37,499 nt of DNA, taken from IMG/VR virus record IMGVR_UViG_3300017951_000040, positions 1 through 37,499 of that record; one strand, written 5' to 3'. The first letter of the stretch is position 1. Each line of letters opens with the position of its first letter. This document shows, one piece after another, positions 31,179 through 35,471 of the stretch. The notes under the pieces were generated by a model, which worked only from the letters and a program-made list of their open reading frames with translations, ran no database searches and was not told where the DNA came from. Source of the stretch: a virus. Position numbers and translations under genes: made by a program.

Positions 31179-31232
31179 GGCGTGATGCCGGGGGTCGAAC
31201 CCCCTCTCAATTATTGCCACAATCCAGTGGCA
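31179..31232 (+). ncRNA. three-hairpin intergenic RNA-like element (copy D2)
   Basis: After the stop at 31175: hairpin I GGC-GTGAT-GCC (31179-31189), hairpin II GGGGG-TCGAA-CCCCC (31190-31204; also readable as loop GTCGAAC), and hairpin III TGCCAC-AATCCA-GTGGCA (31215-31232). Compared with D1 and D3, stem I is changed on both sides (GGC/GCC instead of CCG/CGG) with pairing kept. The next ATG is 16 nt downstream. Confidence 0.5.
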
Positions 31233-31248
31233 TTTATCAGATCACATC

Positions 31249-31455
31249 ATGCGTTACATGCATCCTCTCATTGCTGTCACCATTGGTACAGGCATAGGTT
31301 TATTACTTTCTGTCGTTGGACAGAAACAATTTAATGCCCATGCCCGTCACACCTGTAACAAGCCTGGCATCAGCGATACACATCGTCTGGTTACAGTCTC
31401 ATCTTTTACAGGTGATGCTAACTACTGTATGCACATCCGTTACCTTGGTAACTGA
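31249..31455 (+). CDS. small membrane or exported protein, 68 aa
   Basis: The N-terminus MRYMHPLIAVTIGTGIGLLL has a basic start and a hydrophobic helix (about 6-24), so it could be an N-anchored membrane protein or a signal peptide. The remaining 45 residues contain two Cys (HTCNKP, NYCMHI). ATG 31249 follows TTTATCAGATCACATC. No family recognised. Confidence 0.6.
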   Translation: MRYMHPLIAVTIGTGIGLLLSVVGQKQFNAHARHTCNKPGISDTHRLVTVSSFTGDANYCMHIRYLGN

Positions 31456-31475
31456 TCACATTACTAACAAGAACC

Positions 31476-31640
31476 ATGACAGCATTGAACATCCGCAAGA
31501 ACATTGCCGGTCTTCTGTATCTCACTGCAGATGCCATTATCAAAGCCAAGGCACCCAAAGTGCCGAGTAAAGGTCAGGTCCAGTATCGTGTTGACGATCT
31601 TCGCCGTAAGGTTGCCAACAAGATCAACCCTGACACTTGA
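31476..31640 (+). CDS. small basic protein, 54 aa
   Basis: The product starts MTALNIRKNIAGLLYLTADA and continues basic (KAKAPKVPSKGQVQYRVDDL), ending RRKVANKINPDT. It lies 20 nt after the previous stop, preceded by an A-rich AACAAGAACC leader without clear Shine-Dalgarno. Its TGA is followed directly by element D3. Function unknown. Confidence 0.55.
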   Translation: MTALNIRKNIAGLLYLTADAIIKAKAPKVPSKGQVQYRVDDLRRKVANKINPDT

Positions 31641-31644
31641 TCAT

Positions 31645-31704
31645 CCGTTAAAGCGGGAGACCAGGTGCAATCCCTGGTCGATCAGTTGCCACAATCCCGT
31701 GGCA
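31645..31704 (+). ncRNA. three-hairpin intergenic RNA-like element (copy D3)
   Basis: After the stop at 31640: hairpin I CCG-TTAAAG-CGG (31645-31656), a 2-nt gap as in D1, hairpin II GACCAGG-TGCAATC-CCTGGTC (31659-31679), and hairpin III TGCCAC-AATCCC-GTGGCA (31687-31704). Stem II differs from D1 at most positions yet pairs fully, while the TGCAA(A/T)C loop is kept, which is the mark of a conserved RNA structure. The next ATG is at 31723. Confidence 0.55.
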
Positions 31705-31722
31705 TTTATCAAATTAAATTGT

Positions 31723-31935
31723 ATGGCTACCAACAAAGAGAAGTCGATTGCTCTTGGTGCAGCATGTACTGCACTGGGTGCCATCATCTTTCCACCAAGT
31801 GCTATTTTAGGTGCAATTTTAATTGCAAGGGAGGCACTGTCAGACCACCCTTACGAACAAGATGATAAGAAATCTAAGTCTTATCACAAACCCTTGGAGT
31901 ACCAACCACCTGACATCAGTAACCCTAGGTTTTGA
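31723..31935 (+). CDS. small membrane protein, 70 aa
   Basis: The product (MATNKEKSIALGAACTALGA...) has one hydrophobic segment (about 9-36, with PPS near the middle, possibly a helical hairpin) followed by a charged, Pro-rich cytoplasmic-type tail (DDKKSKSYHKPLEYQPP). I chose ATG 31723 because it follows the D3/ATCAAATTAAATT leader. After its stop CTGCC/GGCAG and AGAC/GTCT can form short hairpins (31936-31967). Unrecognised; a holin-like or superinfection role is only a guess. Confidence 0.6.
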   Translation: MATNKEKSIALGAACTALGAIIFPPSAILGAILIAREALSDHPYEQDDKKSKSYHKPLEYQPPDISNPRF

Positions 31936-32013
31936 CTGCCCAGACAACATGGCAGACACTTTTGTCTAGCTATGTCTGGCTATTACTCTTTACAAGTTCA
32001 TCAGATCAGGTAC

Positions 32014-32063
32014 CGTCCTGAGCATGACGTTAAACTGCTTAATGTTTCCTTTAGATTCCCGAC
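32014..32063 (+). promoter_or_regulatory. TTAAACT hairpin leader (copy B1)
   Basis: CGTC (32014-32017) and GACG (32026-32029) pair around the loop CTGAGCAT, followed by TTAAACT (32030-32036) and ATG 32064, 34 nt after the stem. The stem differs from copies A1/A2 on both arms but still pairs. This copy lacks the ATCAAATCAA motif at the start. Confidence 0.55.
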
Positions 32064-32348
32064 ATGCCAACCACTGTTGAGATTCAAACCGATGCCATTG
32101 CTAAAGCCCGTGACAAGAACTGGATGGTTCTAAGCGCGGGCACTGACTACACAGCAATTGTCATCGCACACTGCCGTGACATGAACACCAACTGGTACAG
32201 GGAAATGGTCATTGTTGATGGTGTAGCCGAAACTCTGACACATCAAAGTCCAGATACAGTCTGGAACGATGAAGAGATTGCCAAGAAGCTTGAGTGTTTC
32301 AAGCTGAACACCCAGGGCAATGACTTTGTTACACCTGAGACTGACTGA
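32064..32348 (+). CDS. hypothetical protein, 94 aa
   Basis: The product starts MPTTVEIQTDAIAKARDKNW and appears to be a compact alpha/beta protein with an acidic C-terminal helix (WNDEEIAKKLECFKL). It follows leader copy B1, which supports the start. Soluble, without motifs. Family not recognised. Confidence 0.65.
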   Translation: MPTTVEIQTDAIAKARDKNWMVLSAGTDYTAIVIAHCRDMNTNWYREMVIVDGVAETLTHQSPDTVWNDEEIAKKLECFKLNTQGNDFVTPETD

Positions 32349-32369
32349 CCCCCCACCCCGTTGTCGCCA

Positions 32370-32486
32370 ATGTCACTGCAGAGCTACAGAATCGGCAAGA
32401 ACCAGTATGTGACCACTGACTTTTATGAAAGTCCAGGGTTACGCAATCGGTTCTATCGTTTCATTGCACGGTTATTCCGTATTTAA
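32370..32486 (+). CDS. possible 38-aa peptide
   Basis: The frame gives MSLQSYRIGKNQYVTTDFYE and ends in a basic aromatic helix (NRFYRFIARLFRI). It starts 21 nt after the previous stop without Shine-Dalgarno and ends 9 nt before the next leader hairpin. Composition (Arg/Phe/Tyr-rich amphipathic end) is plausible for a membrane-active peptide, but shortness keeps confidence low. Confidence 0.4.
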   Translation: MSLQSYRIGKNQYVTTDFYESPGLRNRFYRFIARLFRI

Positions 32487-32495
32487 TCCTGCAAT

Positions 32496-32548
32496 AGACC
32501 TGAGCAAGTCTTTAAACTACTCACTGTTCTTTCATTTTATTAAATCAA
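32496..32548 (+). promoter_or_regulatory. TTAAACT hairpin leader (copy A2)
   Basis: AGAC (32496-32499) and GTCT (32508-32511) pair around the loop CTGAGCAA, followed by TTAAACT (32512-32518), a TGTTCTTTCATTTTAT stretch shared with copy A1, ATTAAATCAA and ATG 32549, exactly 37 nt after the stem as in A1. A TATTTAAT box lies about 10 nt upstream. Confidence 0.6.
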
Positions 32549-32818
32549 ATGACTGTTCAAACATTTGACGATGGTGGTTATGTTGTCACTGGTGACAGCA
32601 TTCCCATGTATCGTCTCTTGACATTACGCACAGCCCTCAAAATGGAAACCAAGGGATTGCGTATGTCATCTCATCGCCCCAGTGCATACTCAATCATCAA
32701 GAAAGAGTTTGGTCTAAAGGGTTCCAAGGCTAAGGTCTTGGCTGCTTTTGAATCAATCCTTGTCAATGATTACGGCATACCGTTGACAGGCTTTACAGCC
32801 TCTGAGCCTACGGTATAA
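32549..32818 (+). CDS. conserved small phage/cyanobacterial-type protein, 89 aa
   Basis: The core YRLLTLRTALKMETKGLRMS (21-40) followed by RPSAYSIIKKEFGLKGSKAK matches a short conserved pattern I recall (LRxALKLExKGMxxxxxSAYxxIKxEFGLKGxxxxV) from cyanobacteria and their phages, of unknown function. It begins directly after leader A2. The helical, basic core could bind nucleic acid. Confidence 0.7.
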   Translation: MTVQTFDDGGYVVTGDSIPMYRLLTLRTALKMETKGLRMSSHRPSAYSIIKKEFGLKGSKAKVLAAFESILVNDYGIPLTGFTASEPTV

Positions 32819-32837
32819 CTACATTGTCCCCATCACC

Positions 32838-32894
32838 AGCTGGGCAGATGAGTTACATGCGTCATGTGTATGGAACTCCTCGTAAGTCCCAGCT
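32838..32894 (+). promoter_or_regulatory. GTAAGT-type hairpin leader (copy C1)
   Basis: AGCTGGG (32838-32844) pairs with CCCAGCT (32888-32894). The 5' arm is followed by CAGATGAG and the 3' arm is preceded by CGTAAGT. The long loop contains its own inverted repeat (ACATGCGTCATGTGT). A C/T-rich stretch leads to ATG 32926, 31 nt after the stem, preceded by ACATC. Confidence 0.5.
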
Positions 32895-32925
32895 TTCTTC
32901 ACCTCATTTCATTCAGTACAACATC

Positions 32926-33081
32926 ATGTCTACCATGTCTGAACTCCATCGCCTGATGCAAGAGATGAAGCAGGATGACCTTGACATCCTCGCTGATATT
33001 GCCTACGAACAGGAGCAAGCCATGCGCGAAGCCATGGACGAACCACCAATCGAGGTATCAAATGACTCACCAACAAATTGA
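32926..33081 (+). CDS. small acidic helical protein, 51 aa
   Basis: The product MSTMSELHRLMQEMKQDDLD continues with DILADIAYEQEQAMREAMDE and is a strongly acidic helix. I start it at ATG 32926, after the C1 leader, rather than at 32824, which would place the hairpin inside the coding region. Its last 20 nt overlap the next gene. Function unknown; acidic helices of this size occur in inhibitors and DNA mimics. Confidence 0.55.
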   Translation: MSTMSELHRLMQEMKQDDLDILADIAYEQEQAMREAMDEPPIEVSNDSPTN

Positions 33082-33535
33082 TCACACTGAAATCATTACA
33101 GAGATCATTGCTTTGATCTCTGTTGTCATCACAGTTCTCATCACCAACATCATCCAATGTCTTCAACCCTCAAGTACTACACCGACCGTTACCCCGTTAC
33201 AGGCGCAGCAAGATATTGGATTGACCGATACAACTGGTCCAAAACCTTTGATGGTTGTGACCCAGAAACAATCCAAATCCATAACACCTGGCAAGTCTAC
33301 GGCGGGCCAGAAGAAGGCGGCTGGTGGTACGAAGTCGGTCAAGCAATCTCCACGCATTTCATCTTCTCCAAGAAGCAATGTATCCGGAGATGCATTGAAC
33401 TCACCCAGCAGTACCAGCTTGATGACCAACCTTCCATTACAGATTCACGAGGTCTCACCGCCGTTCATGCCACACTCGGAACAGGATTTGCCATGGACTA
33501 TCCCACCGAGCGGCCTTACTATTGCTAGGTCATGA
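33062..33535 (+). CDS. single-pass membrane protein overlapping the 123-aa gene, 157 aa
   Basis: ATG 33062 has a GAGG site 6 nt upstream. Residues 11-32 (IITEIIALISVVITVLITNI) form a clear transmembrane helix. The remaining 120 residues are Ser/Thr/Pro/Lys-rich and entirely out of frame over the gene at 33157-33528, so the tail may be poorly constrained. The membrane segment lies almost entirely before the overlap and looks real. Unrecognised. Confidence 0.45.
   Translation: MTHQQIDHTEIITEIIALISVVITVLITNIIQCLQPSSTTPTVTPLQAQQDIGLTDTTGPKPLMVVTQKQSKSITPGKSTAGQKKAAGGTKSVKQSPRISSSPRSNVSGDALNSPSSTSLMTNLPLQIHEVSPPFMPHSEQDLPWTIPPSGLTIARS
33157..33528 (+). CDS. conserved small protein, 123 aa
   Basis: The product is ordered and aromatic: RYWIDRYNWSKTFDG, then WQVYGGPEEGGWWYEVGQAI and FSKKQCIRRCIELTQQYQLD. 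I recall the VYGGPEEGGWWYxxG pattern followed by a short helix in cyanobacterial and cyanophage proteins of unknown function. It lies wholly inside the frame of the membrane protein 33062-33535. ATG 33157 lacks a Shine-Dalgarno; upstream is AACATCATCC. Confidence 0.7.
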   Translation: MSSTLKYYTDRYPVTGAARYWIDRYNWSKTFDGCDPETIQIHNTWQVYGGPEEGGWWYEVGQAISTHFIFSKKQCIRRCIELTQQYQLDDQPSITDSRGLTAVHATLGTGFAMDYPTERPYYC

Positions 33536-33543
33536 ACTACATA

Positions 33544-33575
33544 CCCTGGGCAGCTATGATGCGTAAGTCCCAGGG
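33544..33575 (+). promoter_or_regulatory. GTAAGT-type hairpin leader (copy C2)
   Basis: CCCTGGG (33544-33550) pairs with CCCAGGG (33569-33575). As in copy C1, the 5' arm is followed by CAG and the 3' arm preceded by GCGTAAGT. TTCC and TTTATCTAATCAAATCAAATC lead to ATG 33602, 26 nt after the stem. Confidence 0.55.
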
Positions 33576-33601
33576 CTTCCTTTATCTAATCAAATCAAAT
33601 C

Positions 33602-33868
33602 ATGGACACAGTCAATGACATCTACGGTCCTTACTACCAAGAGAAGGGCCGAGAGATACCACGCAAATCTTCACTCTCACCCGAAGCAACTAAGTTATGG
33701 CGTGAGATGGAACAAGCAGCTCATGCTTCTGTCTACCAAAGAGAGAACATGACAGTAGATGTGGACTGGAACTTGGAGCAAGCTATCGAAAAGCTTTGCA
33801 GTCATCCAGGTTGCAGCTGGGAACCAACTACCGTCAGGTATTGGATCCGTCAAACCTACTACAAATAA
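33602..33868 (+). CDS. hypothetical protein, 88 aa
   Basis: The product begins MDTVNDIYGPYYQEKGREIP and has a central helix (EATKLWREMEQAAHASVYQR). The C-terminal part (LCSHPGCSWEPTTVRYWIRQ) contains a Cys-His-Cys group that might bind metal. It follows leader C2 and the ATCAAATCAA motif. Family not recognised. Confidence 0.65.
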   Translation: MDTVNDIYGPYYQEKGREIPRKSSLSPEATKLWREMEQAAHASVYQRENMTVDVDWNLEQAIEKLCSHPGCSWEPTTVRYWIRQTYYK

Positions 33869-33881
33869 CCACTACAATCCC

Positions 33882-34121
33882 ATGAAACTTGAACGCAGTC
33901 CAACGTTAAGTCTTCCAATCGAAGCTTTGATTGGTGGAGTTGTCACTAGTTCTAGCGGTATTGAACTCGGTTGTATACAACATGTTCGCATCACCATTTC
34001 TAGTGATGATACAATTGATCTCCTATTATGCCTGGAAGACAACTATAGTATTTCTTGGAGTGATGTTGAAGACTACAAGATTCATTTTCAAGCACCTTTT
34101 CAATGCGCTCCTACCTTTTAA
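33882..34121 (+). CDS. small beta-rich protein, 79 aa
   Basis: Start ATG 33882 is chosen because the longer frame from 33759 would overlap the previous gene by over 100 nt. The product starts MKLERSPTLSLPIEALIGGV and alternates strands (CIQHVRITISSDDTIDLLLC), ending acidic then hydrophobic. The leader CACTACAATCCC has no Shine-Dalgarno. Unrecognised. Confidence 0.6.
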   Translation: MKLERSPTLSLPIEALIGGVVTSSSGIELGCIQHVRITISSDDTIDLLLCLEDNYSISWSDVEDYKIHFQAPFQCAPTF

Positions 34122-34145
34122 TTCATTAGTAAAACTTATTACCCA

Positions 34146-34355
34146 ATGATGTCTAATCTTCAAATTCCTGACAACATTCCTGATTCAGATCGGCTTAGGG
34201 CCATGGCACTCGTTGCCAAGATGAAGGATGCCGCTGACAAGTGCGGTGCTCAATTCATCGGTGGATTCATTGCACCAGATGGCACCAAATACATTGCATC
34301 CAACATGGATGAAGACGATCCGAACTACATCATTCCTGACAACCTTATGGATTGA
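34146..34355 (+). CDS. hypothetical protein, 69 aa
   Basis: The product begins MMSNLQIPDNIPDSDRLRAM, has a Lys/Ala helix (ALVAKMKDAADKCGAQF) and a strand GGFIAPDGTKYIASN with an acidic tail. The two initial ATGs leave the exact start open. It is followed 6 nt later by the next gene. Unrecognised. Confidence 0.6.
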   Translation: MMSNLQIPDNIPDSDRLRAMALVAKMKDAADKCGAQFIGGFIAPDGTKYIASNMDEDDPNYIIPDNLMD

Positions 34356-34361
34356 TCGGCC

Positions 34362-34652
34362 ATGACCCGTAAGAAATCAAAGGTCAACTTTGACAAAACT
34401 ATTGCCGGATTTAACATTACTGAACACGGCATCAAAAGCTACAGCAAGACCATCAAGCTTGGTCCTTTTCAGTTCACTGCCAACATTAATGGTTCACAGG
34501 CCAGGGGATCCTTGGGGATCCCTGGTACTGGCATATCATTTCGCAACTGTGTCTCTATGGACTTACCTTCTTTAGAGTCACCAGATCTGCCAGAATACAA
34601 CCGCAAACCAGACATGTGGAATGACGACGAAGGTTCTCAAACTAAGCATTGA
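34362..34652 (+). CDS. DUF4236-like small protein, 96 aa
   Basis: KSYSKTIKLGPFQFTANING (25-44), then QARGSLGIPGTGISFR (46-61), follows the DUF4236 pattern (repeated Gly turns ending in GxPGTGxS(Y/F)). That family consists of small secreted or surface-type domains of unknown function, common in bacteria. The N-terminus is basic (MTRKKSKVNF) and the C-terminus acidic. Its end overlaps the next frame by 32 nt. Confidence 0.65.
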   Translation: MTRKKSKVNFDKTIAGFNITEHGIKSYSKTIKLGPFQFTANINGSQARGSLGIPGTGISFRNCVSMDLPSLESPDLPEYNRKPDMWNDDEGSQTKH

Positions 34653-34815
34653 TAGTGTCATGCCAGATGATGTAATACACACAGGACCACGGGGTGGTGA
34701 ATACATCATCCGCGATGGTATCAAGTATTACATCAACCGTAAGCCAACAAGCTATGGTCGTAATTACAAACCAAGGGCAGGTGCATTCCAACGGTTCCTT
34801 ACTAATCAAATCTAA
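34621..34815 (+). CDS. small protein with GPRGGxY motif, 64 aa
   Basis: HTGPRGGEYIIRDGIKYYIN (20-39) matches the TGxRGGxYyxxxGxKxY(I/V) motif found as a short domain in many viral and bacterial proteins. The C-terminus is basic (RNYKPRAGAFQRF). An alternative start ATG 34660 (MPDDVIHTGPRGG) lies 8 nt after the preceding stop and would remove the 32-nt overlap; the sequence does not decide. Confidence 0.6.
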   Translation: MTTKVLKLSIDSVMPDDVIHTGPRGGEYIIRDGIKYYINRKPTSYGRNYKPRAGAFQRFLTNQI

Positions 34816-34886
34816 ATAACCCCTCCACACCTCCCAAGGGACGACCAGGGGGAATACATTTATATATAGATGTACTTCCCTTTACT

Positions 34887-34939
34887 CGTCCTAGACATGA
34901 CGTTAAACTGTCTCTGTTCACATCACACTACATTTCATT
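34887..34939 (+). promoter_or_regulatory. TTAAACT hairpin leader (copy B2)
   Basis: CGTC (34887-34890) pairs with GACG (34899-34902) around the 8-nt loop CTAGACAT, followed by TTAAACT (34903-34909). ATG 34940 lies 37 nt after the stem, the same spacing as copies A1 and A2. A TATATATAGA stretch (34861-34870) about 20 nt upstream may hold a -10. Confidence 0.6.
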
Positions 34940-35116
34940 ATGGACCAATCGACAATCATCCAAGCCTACACAACTGTGTCAGGTATGGCCGACACCAAAA
35001 GAGCTGAGGCTAGACAATATCCAGTAGGGTCTCATGAATGGTGTAAGTACTTTGACCAGGCTGAGGCTTTATCTAAAGCTGCACTTGCAGTACTAGACAT
35101 CAAAGACAATGACTGA
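34940..35116 (+). CDS. small helical protein, 58 aa
   Basis: The product starts MDQSTIIQAYTTVSGMADTK and continues RAEARQYPVGSHEWCKYFDQ, ending AEALSKAALAVLDIKDND. It is preceded by leader copy B2, which supports the start. It overlaps the next gene by 8 nt. Unrecognised. Confidence 0.6.
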   Translation: MDQSTIIQAYTTVSGMADTKRAEARQYPVGSHEWCKYFDQAEALSKAALAVLDIKDND

Positions 35117-35393
35117 AATCATTTCTGTCCATTCAATTGAACTCGATCTCGTCGATGAACATGGAACAAGTTATTGGATCTGTTCTGCCACCATTGCTGA
35201 CGCAGTTGAAACAATTGCTGCTCGGTACAATCCTCCTGGCAGTGCCCATCCTGCTGAATATGGTTCAGCGGTTTGCAGCTCATCATTTGAGCTAGAGGAT
35301 GGTGAGTTGCCTCCTCCAGTGGATGGTACTCAGCCAGAACAAATCCAGTATCTAACTGAACTCGATCTCGACTGGGAAGTCGAAGACGACTAA
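35109..35393 (+). CDS. acidic hypothetical protein, 94 aa
   Basis: The product begins MTEIISVHSIELDLVDEHGT and is very acidic, ending LDLDWEVEDD, with Cys-containing strands in the middle. The strong negative charge and small size are features shared with DNA-mimic or inhibitor proteins, but no family is recognised. Translation is coupled to the preceding gene. Confidence 0.6.
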   Translation: MTEIISVHSIELDLVDEHGTSYWICSATIADAVETIAARYNPPGSAHPAEYGSAVCSSSFELEDGELPPPVDGTQPEQIQYLTELDLDWEVEDD

Positions 35394-35396
35394 ACT

Positions 35397-35440
35397 CTAG
35401 GCATCAGTCGCCTTATCTCTGCAGACTGTGTAAGTCCTAG
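35397..35440 (+). promoter_or_regulatory. GTAAGT-type hairpin leader (copy C3)
   Basis: CTAGG (35397-35401) pairs with CCTAG (35436-35440), with further A-T pairs possible outside (AAA/TTT). The 5' arm is followed by CATCAG and the 3' arm preceded by GTGTAAGT, as in C1 and C2. TTTTTCCTTT and a CATCACATCACATCACA repeat lead to ATG 35472, 31 nt after the stem as in C1. Confidence 0.5.
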
Positions 35441-35471
35441 TTTTTCCTTTACTACATCACATCACATCACA

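Noticed and set aside
30834-31220. 128-residue minus-strand frame across two small plus-strand genes
   Set aside because: It runs antisense through element D1 and two better-supported genes with their own leaders.
30902-31704. The three-hairpin elements as true tRNA genes
   Set aside because: No acceptor stem, D-arm or 7-nt anticodon loop is present; only the T-arm-like hairpin resembles a tRNA part.
31971-32108. 45-codon frame beginning ATGTCTGGC between the genes at 31723 and 32064
   Set aside because: It overlaps the leader hairpin B1 and the start of the better-supported 94-aa gene in another frame.
32838-35440. GTAAGT as splice donor sites of introns
   Set aside because: No matching branch or acceptor signals or interrupted genes; the motif sits in untranslated leaders next to a stem in a bacterial virus context.
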